In this document: piece after piece, positions 1 to 8,155 of the stretch | Layout of the letters: the number at the start of each line of letters is the position of its first letter | Numbering within the stretch: position 1 is the stretch's first letter | The notes under the pieces: generated by a model | Told to the model about the DNA's origin: nothing | The model's database searches: none | The model's input: the letters and a program-made list of their open reading frames with translations, nothing else | From: UMGS1696 sp964457685 | GTDB taxonomy: Bacteria; Bacillota; Clostridia; Oscillospirales; CAG-272 | DNA: 64,000 nt | Direction of reading: 5' to 3' | NCBI GenBank assembly: GCA_964457685.1 | Contig: CAYWFS010000002.1 | Span: 7,266 to 71,265, forward strand | Made by a program: the position numbers and the translations under genes

Positions 1-1362
1 TGTCTCGAGGAGGTTATAAATAACGGTTTCGAGTCTTTTCTTTGTTTCCTCGGATTTAGCGAGAGTCCAGGGTGTTGTTTCGTCTATATATTTGTTAGCT
101 CTCTTGAGCATTGTAAACACGTCTGCACAAGCGTCGGCAATGTGGAATGTATCCATATTTTCGCCAAAGCTCTTTACGCATTCCGCCACAGCCGCCTTAA
201 GCTCTGCATCAGTACCCTCGTCTCCGTGAGGTGTGGGGATAACTCCGCCGAAATACTTCTTTGTCATTGCAACTGTACGGTTTACAAGGTTACCGAGGTT
301 GTTTGCAAGGTCTGTATTGTAACGACCGATAACAGCTTCGTGAGTAATGGAACCGTCGGAAGCATAAGGCATTTCGGAAAGTGCGTAATAACGAACGCCG
401 TCAACGCTGAACTTTTCGGCAAGCTTATCTGCGTAAATTACGTTTCCTCTTGACTTTGACATTTTGTCTGTACCGAAGTTGAACCACGGATGACCGAATA
501 TCTGCTTCGGGAGAGGAAGGTCGAGAGCCATAAGGAAAATAGGCCAGTAGATGGAATGGAAACGCATGATGTCCTTACCGATTATGTGAACATCGGCAGG
601 CCAGTATTTTCTGAAGTTTTCGCTCTGCACCTCAAGGTCGGGGTCGTATCCGAGTGCGGTAATATAGTTGGTAAGAGCGTCAAGCCATACATAAATAACG
701 TGATTCGGGTCGAAATCTACGGGGATACCCCACTTGAAGCTGGTTCTGGAAACGCAAAGATCCTGAAGACCGGGCTTAAGGAAGTTATTTACCATTTCCT
801 TACGTCTTGCTTCGGGCATGATAAATTCGGGATGCTCCTCGATATACTGCATAAGGCGGTCGGCATACTTAGACATATTGAAGAAATATGCTTCTTCCTT
901 AGCTTTGTGTACTTCACGTCCGCAGTCGGGGCATTTGCCGTCAACAAGCTGGCTGTCTGTGAAGAAGGATTCGCAGGGAGTGCAATACCAACCCTCGTAG
1001 CAACCCTTGTAGATGTCTCCCTTTTCATAGAACTTCTTAAATATCTTTGCAACGGTCTCTTCGTGATTCTTGTCCGTTGTGCGGATGAAGTAGTTGTAGG
1101 AGGTGTTCATTGCATCCCAAATTTCACGGATAACGCCTGCGGTTTTATCAACGTATTCCTTGGGTGTGATTCCTGCGTCGGCTGCTTTAAGCTCTATCTT
1201 CTGACCATGTTCATCGGTACCTGTGCAGAAGAAAACATCGTAGCCACGCTGTCTCTTATATCTTGCTATAGCATCTGTCGCTATGATTTCATATGTGTTT
1301 CCGAAATGAGGCTTCGCAGACGCATATGCTATAGCGGTTGTTATATAATATTTTTCAGCCAT
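1..1362 (-). CDS. metG: Methionyl-tRNA synthetase, C-terminus cut by window edge
   Basis: Charges tRNA-Met with methionine in the cytoplasm. The 454 visible codons read from ATG at 1362, preceded by a GGGAG ribosome site, and run off the left end, so the C-terminal anticodon-binding part is missing. Visible class I signatures are PHFGN near residues 18-22 (the HIGH motif, with Asn in the last position), a zinc knuckle with CTPC and CPDC pairs around residues 125-150, and KMSKS further on. It lies 23 bases after nagA on the same strand and may be read through from it. No T-box leader precedes it. Identification is secure; the PHFGN variant is the only oddity. Confidence 0.96.
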   Translation of the reverse strand, partial: MAEKYYITTAIAYASAKPHFGNTYEIIATDAIARYKRQRGYDVFFCTGTDEHGQKIELKAADAGITPKEYVDKTAGVIREIWDAMNTSYNYFIRTTDKNHEETVAKIFKKFYEKGDIYKGCYEGWYCTPCESFFTDSQLVDGKCPDCGREVHKAKEEAYFFNMSKYADRLMQYIEEHPEFIMPEARRKEMVNNFLKPGLQDLCVSRTSFKWGIPVDFDPNHVIYVWLDALTNYITALGYDPDLEVQSENFRKYWPADVHIIGKDIMRFHSIYWPIFLMALDLPLPKQIFGHPWFNFGTDKMSKSRGNVIYADKLAEKFSVDGVRYYALSEMPYASDGSITHEAVIGRYNTDLANNLGNLVNRTVAMTKKYFGGVIPTPHGDEGTDAELKAAVAECVKSFGENMDTFHIADACADVFTMLKRANKYIDETTPWTLAKSEETKKRLETVIYNLLET

Positions 1363-1385
1363 TTTTGACTCCCTTTATAGTATTG

Positions 1386-2546
1386 TTAGATTCGCTCTCC
1401 GCAAATATAGACCTCTCCGAGAACGGGTGCATCCTTGTCTGCTACCGTAATAAAGTCGGCACGACAGCCTGCTTTAATTGAGCCGCATACGTTGTCTATT
1501 CCGAGAAGTGTTGCGGGATTTGCTGTAGCCATGGGAACGGTTTCCTCGATTGTGGCACCTGTGAAACGCATGAAGTTCTTAATTGCGGTAAAGAGGTCGA
1601 GTGTGCTTCCCGCAAGTGCTCCCTCTGTGTTTACTGCACGACCGTTCTTTACGAAAACGGGGAGACCTGCGATGGAATATTCTCCGTCGGGACAGCCGGC
1701 AGCTTCGAGAGAGTCGGTGATAAGAATGAGCTTGTCACTCGGCTTTGCACGGTATGCGAGCTTTATCATTGCGGGATTGGAATGCTCACCGTCACAGATA
1801 AATTCGGAATATGCGTTATCTGCAAGGAGAGATGCAACCATGTTACCGGGTTCTCTGTGGTGGATGGGACGCATTGCGTTGAATGTATGGGTGAAAGATG
1901 TAACACCGTTTTCAACAGCTGTCATAGCCTCGTCATAGGTTGCGTCACTGTGTGCGAGAGAGCAACTTGCACCAAGCTCCTTAGCCTTTTTGAGGAATTC
2001 GAGTCCGCCCTCAAGCTCGTATGCCGCAGAAATATGCACGGGAGAGGGCTGCATTGCGTTTATAAGCTTTTCAAGCTCTGTGGGATCAAGGGGAGCAAGG
2101 TAGTCTGGGTTGTGTGCTCCACGTCTCTTTGTGTTGAGGTATCTTCCCTCGAGATGGATTCCGGCAAGAGTTGCAAGACCCTTTTCGGCAGTGCGATTGT
2201 TGTTTATAACCTCGGCGGAATGGAAAAGCTCGGAAAGCTCTGCGGAAGCGAGGGTAGCCATAACAGTTGTGGTACCTGCTTCTGCATAGGAACGACGCAT
2301 TTCACGGACAGCATTATCGTCAATGGAGTTAAAATCGTGACCGCCTCTGCCGTGAGTGTGTATATCCACAAGACCCGGAATGAGGTACTTACCGCAAAGG
2401 TCAACTACCTCGTCTGCGGCAACATTTTCGCTTTCATCGTATATGCCCTCGATGATTCCGTCGGAAACAAGAACGCTCCCGCTCAGAAACATTCGAGATT
2501 CAGTTATATATACATTACCGTTTTTAAATAAAGTTTTCATTTCCAA
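1386..2546 (-). CDS. nagA: N-acetylglucosamine-6-phosphate deacetylase
   Basis: Removes the acetyl group from GlcNAc-6-phosphate, the first committed step of intracellular amino-sugar breakdown and cell-wall recycling. The sequence shows the amidohydrolase metal motif DIHTHGRGGHDF near residue 60, HLEGR and GAHNP in the middle, and conserved histidines in SLAHSD and THTFNAM. Length (about 384-386 residues) is normal. Start is uncertain: TTG at 2546 is 6 bases from an AGGAG, while ATG at 2540 is 12 bases away; I list the TTG. It has its own sigma-A-like promoter (2608-2636) and sits downstream of a sulfatase, a context that fits amino-sugar use. No nagB is visible in this window. Confidence 0.95.
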   Translation of the reverse strand: MEMKTLFKNGNVYITESRMFLSGSVLVSDGIIEGIYDESENVAADEVVDLCGKYLIPGLVDIHTHGRGGHDFNSIDDNAVREMRRSYAEAGTTTVMATLASAELSELFHSAEVINNNRTAEKGLATLAGIHLEGRYLNTKRRGAHNPDYLAPLDPTELEKLINAMQPSPVHISAAYELEGGLEFLKKAKELGASCSLAHSDATYDEAMTAVENGVTSFTHTFNAMRPIHHREPGNMVASLLADNAYSEFICDGEHSNPAMIKLAYRAKPSDKLILITDSLEAAGCPDGEYSIAGLPVFVKNGRAVNTEGALAGSTLDLFTAIKNFMRFTGATIEETVPMATANPATLLGIDNVCGSIKAGCRADFITVADKDAPVLGEVYICGERI

Positions 2547-2607
2547 GCAGAGCTCCTTTATGAAATTCTATCATTATTTCAGTCGGGTATCAAAACCCGC
2601 TCATCAA

Positions 2608-2636
2608 ATTATAACAGAAAAACGCCTTTTTTACAA
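2608..2636 (-). promoter_or_regulatory. Sigma-A promoter of nagA
   Basis: On the minus strand TTGTAA (2631-2636) and TATAAT (2608-2613) are separated by 17 bases, upstream of nagA. A small inverted repeat, CGGGT then ACCCG, lies at 2584-2599, right where transcription would begin, and could be a repressor site. The remaining 2547-2771 spacer is AT-rich with no gene visible. Confidence 0.7.
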
Positions 2637-2771
2637 GACGTTTCTGATATGCCAAATCAACAGTAAAAAATCAGCAGATTGAGAGCGACTTATGCAATAA
2701 ACACAAGAATATGCTAAAATCGTTCAAAAAATCTCAAAAAACTATGTTCTAAAACAGCCCGGGTGAGACTT

Positions 2772-4121
2772 TTACTCTCCTTTTCCGCACTGATGCTCAA
2801 CCCAAGATGAGGCAAACGGGTCTCCTCTTCGTTTCAGCTCCGAAAACAGCATTCTTCCGAGGTGTGCCATTGTCTCCTTATATTCGGGAGCGGAGGCAAG
2901 ATTGTTTTTTTCTCCGGGGTCATTTGACAGGACGTAAAACTCATCCGTATCCGTGAGATTCCAGATGTATTTATAATCCTTTGTACGAATTCCACGCTGA
3001 GTGAAAAGTCCGAACTGCTGTCCGTTTGAAGTGAAAACCGCGTAATCGTCATCTCTTTCGGTAACACTCTTTCCGTGACGTGTGCTTTCGGCTTCGATTC
3101 CGATAAGCTTTTCAACGGTAGGTGCAACATCGAGAGAGGAGGAGACAAACGCTTCAACATCCTCGTGCGGCAAAGACGGATACCTGACTATCATCGGAAC
3201 ATGAACCACATCATCATAAAGAATATAGTGCTTATCAAGCATTCCGTGACTTCCGCAGGTGTCTCCGTGGTCTGACAGAAATATTATCAGTGTGTTGTCG
3301 TACTGCCCTGTTCTTTTCAGCTCGTCGAGTATAAGTCCGATTGAAGCATCGGTTTGGGTTATCATACCGAAATATCTTGCGACGGTCGGTGCGAAATCCT
3401 CCCACTTATATCCCTCGAGATGCCAGTTTTCTATCTGCTTTTTCTGAATGTAGGGCTTTCCCTCGAAGGTGTCTCCGAAGCCGTCCCACATTTCCATATC
3501 CTCGGGAGAGTACATTGTATCATAAGGACTGCTCGGTCTGCACGGCAAATGAGGGTCAGTTATATCAACCCAAATATGCCACGGAGAGCCGTTATTTTCC
3601 TTGATATAAGAAGCCGCCGAGGAACATATGCGGTAGGTTTTGGTATCCTCGAATGCGATAGGATTTGAACAGCCGAACCATGAGCCGGGATAATTTATAC
3701 TGCCGTATTTTTTGTTTATCTCTTCAGCGTAGCCTGCATTATCGAATATGGATTCATATCCGAAATCGCATTCGTTTCCGTTGGGGGAAGCATCCCACTT
3801 TCCGACAAATGCACATCTGTAGCCGATATTTTTCAGCTCGGATACCCATGTCGGAACGGTTGGATCGGCTCCCGCTGTTTTTATGAAGTTGTAATTGAAA
3901 ATTGCACCTATCGAGTCCGGCTGAACTCCAGTAAGCATTGCCTGACGTGAGGGAGCACAGACGGGTAGCGGAGTATATGCGTTTTTCATGAACAGCCCGT
4001 CCTCCGCAAGAGAGTCGATATTCGGCGTTGACGGAGCTTTTCTTCCCGTAAAACGAGAGGAATATCCCACGCAGTCATATCTGAGCTGGTCGCATACGAT
4101 AAACAATACGTTTGGCTTCAT
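2772..4121 (-). CDS. Cytoplasmic sulfatase (type I, formylglycine-dependent family)
   Basis: Hydrolyses sulfate esters; substrate not determinable here, but a sulfated sugar is likely. The N-terminus carries the metal-binding stretch VLFIVCDQLR, the signature VCAPSRQAMLTG has Cys55 as the residue that must be converted to formylglycine, and LSDHGDTCGSHG later supplies more metal ligands. Length of 449 residues is usual for the family. There is no signal peptide, so it should act inside the cell after import of the substrate. Being in an anaerobe, it would need the radical-SAM maturase anSME, which is not in the window. It lies 30 bases after the TIM-barrel gene. No Shine-Dalgarno precedes the ATG; a TATAAT-like box lies 7 bases upstream instead. 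Confidence 0.9.
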   Translation of the reverse strand: MKPNVLFIVCDQLRYDCVGYSSRFTGRKAPSTPNIDSLAEDGLFMKNAYTPLPVCAPSRQAMLTGVQPDSIGAIFNYNFIKTAGADPTVPTWVSELKNIGYRCAFVGKWDASPNGNECDFGYESIFDNAGYAEEINKKYGSINYPGSWFGCSNPIAFEDTKTYRICSSAASYIKENNGSPWHIWVDITDPHLPCRPSSPYDTMYSPEDMEMWDGFGDTFEGKPYIQKKQIENWHLEGYKWEDFAPTVARYFGMITQTDASIGLILDELKRTGQYDNTLIIFLSDHGDTCGSHGMLDKHYILYDDVVHVPMIVRYPSLPHEDVEAFVSSSLDVAPTVEKLIGIEAESTRHGKSVTERDDDYAVFTSNGQQFGLFTQRGIRTKDYKYIWNLTDTDEFYVLSNDPGEKNNLASAPEYKETMAHLGRMLFSELKRRGDPFASSWVEHQCGKGE

Positions 4122-4151
4122 TGTTTCTATTATACTACTTTATTTCGGTAA

Positions 4152-5069
4152 TTATGCGTTTTCGAGAATGTATCTTGCAGCCTGCATACCGGATTCGCTA
4201 CCGATCTTGCCGTCTTCCATACCTTCGAATTCAACGGAAACGTATCCATCGTAACCGGATTCACGGATGAGCTTGAGAGTAGACCAAACATCGAGGTCGC
4301 CCTGTGCAAGGATGGAGCCGCGGAGCATATATTCACCGGAGTTGGAGGAGAACCAGCAGCCGGAGTCGCAACGGAAGAGACCGCCGTTACCTGTGAGACG
4401 ATCAGCCTTTCTGATGTAGAAGTCCTTGAGGTGAACCATCTTTGCAATGGAAGCACACTTCTTAACTGCAACAACAGTGTTTTCGTCAACGCAGATGAAG
4501 TTACCTGTATCGAGAAGGAGACCGAAGTTATCTCTGCCTACTTCCTCGATAAGTCTGATAACTCTGTCGGAGCCGTTTACGAAGAAGCCGTGGTTTTCAA
4601 CGAGAGTTGTGATACCGTACTGAGAAGCGTAGTCTGCAAGCTCACGGCAGGTTTCAACAGCAATGGGGAATTCACGCTCGAAAGCGATAGGAGTGTTGGA
4701 TTCGAGAGGACGGCGGAAAGAGGAGATGTCGTGACGCATAGTCTTGAGACCGAGTTTAGCGGCAACGTCGATGTGTCTCTTAAGTCTTTCTACCTCTGCA
4801 CGGCGTTCGTCAAGGTCAAACTTGAGAAGGTCGCCGAGAACTGCGTAGTTGGAGAGGGGAAGGTCGATTTCCTTGGAGGTGTCAACGATAGCCTTGATGA
4901 GAGGTTCGTTGAATTCGCCTGTCTTATCGTTGTGGAGAGTGAATCCGAAAGGAACGAGTTCGATGTGTTCCGCACCCTTTTCCTTAGCGAAACGCATAAC
5001 CTCGGTAATGGACATGAGTCCTCCCTGGATATAGTTGTTCATACTGTAGCTGGTAAGTCCGATTTTCAT
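4152..5069 (-). CDS. Sugar phosphate isomerase/epimerase family TIM barrel
   Basis: A 305-residue protein of the xylose-isomerase-like/AP endonuclease 2 fold. Diagnostic stretches are VENHGFF (metal Glu/His), LLLDTGNF (Asp), MVHLKDFY (His and Asp) and a C-terminal SVEFEG glutamate, the usual set of divalent metal ligands of this family. The family includes epimerases and isomerases of sugars and inositols; the sequence alone does not say which. Start ATG at 5069 follows a GGAAAGGC ribosome site. It is followed at 30 bases by the sulfatase and farther on by nagA, so a role in using a sulfated or modified sugar is a reasonable inference. Confidence 0.85.
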   Translation of the reverse strand: MKIGLTSYSMNNYIQGGLMSITEVMRFAKEKGAEHIELVPFGFTLHNDKTGEFNEPLIKAIVDTSKEIDLPLSNYAVLGDLLKFDLDERRAEVERLKRHIDVAAKLGLKTMRHDISSFRRPLESNTPIAFEREFPIAVETCRELADYASQYGITTLVENHGFFVNGSDRVIRLIEEVGRDNFGLLLDTGNFICVDENTVVAVKKCASIAKMVHLKDFYIRKADRLTGNGGLFRCDSGCWFSSNSGEYMLRGSILAQGDLDVWSTLKLIRESGYDGYVSVEFEGMEDGKIGSESGMQAARYILENA

Positions 5070-5119
5070 TGTTTTAGCCTTTCCGCCGCATAAAGCAGCA
5101 TTTGATTAGAATTTTATAT

Positions 5120-5998
5120 TTAAAGGTCGAGAACGAGCTTGTATATATCGTTTTTGTTCTCGCCCCGAGCCTTGGCAACAGTTTTTACCGCCTCCATTTT
5201 TGTCATGCCGCCGTCAATAAGAAACTTGACGTGTTCGATGGGGTCGGTGGGATATTCCTCTGTATTTGCTTTCTTTTCCGCACCGCCGACGATGAGAACG
5301 TATTCTCCTCTCGGTTCTTTTTCTTCATATATCTTTATCGCCTCGGAGATGGTCGTGCGGCAGACCTCCTCGTTCAGCTTTGTAATCTCACGGCACAGAG
5401 ATATTTTTCTGTCTCCGAAATATTTATAGAGATCCGCAAGGGTTACTCTCAGCTTATGCGGAGCTTCGTAAAAAATCATAGTTCTCACTTCATTTTGAAG
5501 CTCTGTAAGTCTTTCGTTTCTTTCGCTTTTCGCAGTTGAGAGAAAGCCCTCAAACGCAAATCTCGAGGTCGGAAGTCCCGAAAGGGTAAGTGCGGTTATT
5601 GCGGCACAGCAACCGGGGATACTGCTCACGGGAATACCTCTTTCGGCACAAAGTCTTACAATATCCTCTCCGGGGTCGCTTATGGCGGGAGTTCCTGCGT
5701 CTGTAACCAATGCACAGGATTCACCGTTTTCGAGTCTGTCCGCTATAATTTCGCCTCTTTCACGCTTGTTATGCTCAAAATAGCTTACCATAGGCTTTGA
5801 AATATCAAACCTTTGAAGCATGGAGCCTGTATTGCGTGTATCCTCTGCGGCTATGAAGTCAACCTCGGAAAGCACCTTTAATGCCCTCTCCGATATATCC
5901 GAAAGATTTCCTATCGGGGTCGCAACGAGGTAAAGCACACCTCCGAGAACGGCATTTTTATCCTCCGAGGATATATTTCTTTTCTTTCTACAGCTCAT
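5120..5998 (-). CDS. rsmI: 16S rRNA (cytidine-1402-2'-O)-methyltransferase RsmI
   Basis: Methylates the 2'-OH of C1402 in the 16S rRNA decoding centre using SAM. The N-terminus carries LYLVATPIGNLSDIS, then AAEDTRNTG and VTDAGTPAISDPG, all hallmark blocks of the RsmI/tetrapyrrole methylase fold. I start at ATG 5998, which has GGAGG 5 bases upstream; a longer reading from 6028 would overlap the preceding gene and has no better site. The 292 residues fit the family. It closes the conserved holB-ricT-trmN6-rsmI order known from Bacillus and Clostridia. Confidence 0.95.
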   Translation of the reverse strand: MSCRKKRNISSEDKNAVLGGVLYLVATPIGNLSDISERALKVLSEVDFIAAEDTRNTGSMLQRFDISKPMVSYFEHNKRERGEIIADRLENGESCALVTDAGTPAISDPGEDIVRLCAERGIPVSSIPGCCAAITALTLSGLPTSRFAFEGFLSTAKSERNERLTELQNEVRTMIFYEAPHKLRVTLADLYKYFGDRKISLCREITKLNEEVCRTTISEAIKIYEEKEPRGEYVLIVGGAEKKANTEEYPTDPIEHVKFLIDGGMTKMEAVKTVAKARGENKNDIYKLVLDL

Positions 5999-6011
5999 TA
6001 AGTCCTCCGTA

Positions 6012-6776
6012 TCAAAACATATGCTCAAGCGAGAAATTATCGTAAACAGCCTGCATATCGTCCGTATATTCCCTGTCGTTTTTGTATATTATAAGCGGAC
6101 GTGAAAATACTATCCCCTCCGACGCTCCCTTTTTACCCTCTACCAGTATAAGACACGGCTTTGAGTTAACGGTCGGATAGAGTATTACGGCACGCTTAGG
6201 CTCTATCCCGCAGGCTTTCATTGAATAAAACAGCTCGGCGGCACGGTCAGGTCTGTACACAACGGTAAAATAACCACCATGTCTGAGAAGTCTTTTCGCA
6301 CATGAACAGAACTCATATATTCCGCCGTTTTCTTCACGTCTTGCCGTGTTCATCTCGGGTGAATCGTTTTGTTTTCCCGAGAGCTGCTTCATATACGGCG
6401 GATTTGAGATTACGCTGTCGCATTCTCCGCCAACATCCGCTACGGTAAGCTCACGAACATCACGACAAATCGGTATCACCGAGTCGCATAGATCGTTAAG
6501 CACGGCATTTCTTTTTATGAGAGAAGCGAAATATTCCTGTATCTCAACGGAATATACGGTTTTGAATTTATTTCTTGCGGCGGCAAGCAGTGAAACCACT
6601 CCCGTTCCTCCGCCAAGCTCAACGCAGACTCCGCTCGGTTTTGCGTGTGAAAATGCCGCAAGAAAATAGCTGTCCGTTCCGAAGGTGAGTCCTTTTTTCA
6701 GCTGTATAAGAGAAAGACGCTCATTTATTTTATCGAGTCGTTCTGTCTCGCTGTCGTATATATTGTTTTCCGTCAT
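6012..6776 (-). CDS. tRNA1(Val) A37 N6-methyltransferase-like protein (TrmN6/YabB family)
   Basis: A 254-residue SAM-dependent N6-adenine methyltransferase. It shows a SAM-binding block CVELGGGTGVVSLL and the catalytic NPPY motif in SNPPYMKQL. Orthologues modify adenine in tRNA; Bacillus YabB occupies the same place next to rsmI. Start ATG 6776 (MTENN) follows AAGGA at 8 bases; the upstream extension to 6866 has no homologous look and runs through a hairpin, so it was dropped. It ends 13 bases before rsmI. The precise tRNA target is inferred from family only. Confidence 0.88.
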   Translation of the reverse strand: MTENNIYDSETERLDKINERLSLIQLKKGLTFGTDSYFLAAFSHAKPSGVCVELGGGTGVVSLLAAARNKFKTVYSVEIQEYFASLIKRNAVLNDLCDSVIPICRDVRELTVADVGGECDSVISNPPYMKQLSGKQNDSPEMNTARREENGGIYEFCSCAKRLLRHGGYFTVVYRPDRAAELFYSMKACGIEPKRAVILYPTVNSKPCLILVEGKKGASEGIVFSRPLIIYKNDREYTDDMQAVYDNFSLEHMF

Positions 6777-6830
6777 GCGTTCAGTCCTTTCCGAGTTTGT
6801 CTCCGACACTGCACGGAGTATGTAACACTG

Positions 6831-6869
6831 AAAATGGGAGACAAACGAAATTACGCCGTCTCCCATTTT
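6831..6869. terminator. Perfect 12-bp hairpin between ferredoxin and trmN6-like genes
   Basis: AAAATGGGAGAC (6831-6842) and GTCTCCCATTTT (6858-6869) form a perfect 12-bp stem with a 15-base loop. The stem ends in four T on the minus strand, so it may end or attenuate the ferredoxin transcript before the trmN6-like gene. The U-tract is short, so partial read-through is likely. Confidence 0.6.
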
Positions 6870-6937
6870 AGGGTTATGTTGTACTTTACCGGCGACATTT
6901 CTCAGCCGCTTACCGGGATAACCTTAACGCTAAGGGA

Positions 6938-7111
6938 TTATTCCTCGGGCTTCGGAGCGTCAACGGGACATACGCCCGCACATGCACCGCATTCGAGACA
7001 TTCGTCAGAGTTGATAACGTACTTGCCGTCCTTTTCGGAGATAGCCTCTACAGGACATTCGGAAGCGCATGTACCGCAACCGATGCAATCATCAGTAATC
7101 TTGTATGCCAT
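6938..7111 (-). CDS. 2[4Fe-4S] ferredoxin, 57 residues
   Basis: A small clostridial-type electron carrier. It contains two CxxCxxCxxxCP clusters, CIGCGTCASECP near the N-terminus and CLECGACAGVCP near the C-terminus, with almost nothing else. Start ATG 7111 has GGAGG 6 bases upstream and the stop is at 6938. It sits between ricT and the trmN6-like gene, inside an otherwise conserved gene block, in roughly the place of yabA in Bacillus. Likely partners are the many Fe-S enzymes of an anaerobe; a specific link with the Fe-S binding RicT is only a suggestion from position. Confidence 0.95.
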   Translation of the reverse strand: MAYKITDDCIGCGTCASECPVEAISEKDGKYVINSDECLECGACAGVCPVDAPKPEE

Positions 7112-7252
7112 AATAAACCTCCATGTTTGAGATGTACTTATTCTAACACATATTTGTGATAAATTAAATAGCTTTTTACAAATTTTTTTGAAATTTTTTT
7201 GTTTTTAAAGCAAAGTTATCGCCGAATTGGCATAAAATGTCAAAAATCGAGC

Positions 7253-8134
7253 TTAATTCGCCGCTTCCGCACCCTCATCCTTTGAGACAGCCTTAACTCT
7301 TATAACGTCTTTGCGATTGTACTGCTTTATGTTTCCGTCGGGGAGCTTTACCTTTATCGTACCCTGAAGCGGAGCGATTTCAGTAACCACGCCAACTCCG
7401 TCGGAGGTTTTTACAGTAGAGTCAACAGGCGGAGTTTTTGCGATTTCCGCTTCATATGTGTCATGTTCATAGCGGAGACAGCACATGAGACGACCGCAGG
7501 CACCCGATATTTTCGAGGAATTGAGAGAGAGATTCTGCTCCTTTGCCATTTTTATCGACACCTGAACGAAGTCGGACAAGAAGCGCGAGCAACAGAGAGG
7601 CTGACCGCACACACCGAGACCGCCGAGCATTTTCGCTTCATCACGGATACCGATTTGTCTAAGCTCTATTCTCGTGCGGAAAACGGAGGCGAGATCCTTT
7701 ACAAGCTCACGGAAATCGACTCTTATTTCTGCCGAGTAGTAGAAAAGAAGCTTGCTGTTATCGAGAGTGTATTCCGCATTGATGAGCTTCATTCCGAGGT
7801 TATGCTCAGATATTTTCTGCTTGCAGATAACAAACGCTTCCGCTTCAAGCTTTTTGTTTTCTTCGTATTTTGCCGTGTCCTCGTCTGTCGCTTTTCTGAG
7901 AGCGGAACGAAGCGGCGGAACTATCTTTGATACATCTGTAAAGCTGTTTCCCTCTGCAACGTAGCCGTATTCTATTCCACGTGCAGTCTCGACAACGGCA
8001 AAATCTCCCGGAACAAACGAAATTCCGTCAGGTGAAAAATAGTAAATCTTTCCTGCGTCACGGAATTTTACTCCGATTATTTCGATGTCACCGCTTTCCG
8101 GCAGTACCACCGAAGATAAGTTTTCTTTATCCAT
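7253..8134 (-). CDS. ricT: PSP1-domain protein RicT (YaaT)
   Basis: RicT is a component of the Bacillus RicA-RicF-RicT (YmcA-YlbF-YaaT) complex, which binds Fe-S clusters and stimulates mRNA processing with RNase Y. The 293-residue sequence has the conserved PSP1 C-terminal region with GVCGQPLCCSRFL and GACGRLMCCLRYE cysteine groups that fit cluster binding, and a KOW-like tail with VKLPDGNIKQYNRKDV. Start ATG 8134 follows AGGAG by about 10 bases. It is 21 bases behind holB, the usual neighbour. The partners RicA and RicF are not in the window. Confidence 0.93.
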   Translation of the reverse strand: MDKENLSSVVLPESGDIEIIGVKFRDAGKIYYFSPDGISFVPGDFAVVETARGIEYGYVAEGNSFTDVSKIVPPLRSALRKATDEDTAKYEENKKLEAEAFVICKQKISEHNLGMKLINAEYTLDNSKLLFYYSAEIRVDFRELVKDLASVFRTRIELRQIGIRDEAKMLGGLGVCGQPLCCSRFLSDFVQVSIKMAKEQNLSLNSSKISGACGRLMCCLRYEHDTYEAEIAKTPPVDSTVKTSDGVGVVTEIAPLQGTIKVKLPDGNIKQYNRKDVIRVKAVSKDEGAEAAN

Positions 8135-8155
8135 TTATTATAAACTCCTGAATTA

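Noticed and set aside
490..1368. A 292-residue plus-strand open frame over metG
   Set aside because: The minus strand in the same place encodes unmistakable MetRS motifs; the plus-strand protein resembles nothing.
2547..2771. T-box or other riboswitch in front of nagA/metG
   Set aside because: No T-box core or known aptamer motif; only a 5-bp hairpin near the transcription start.
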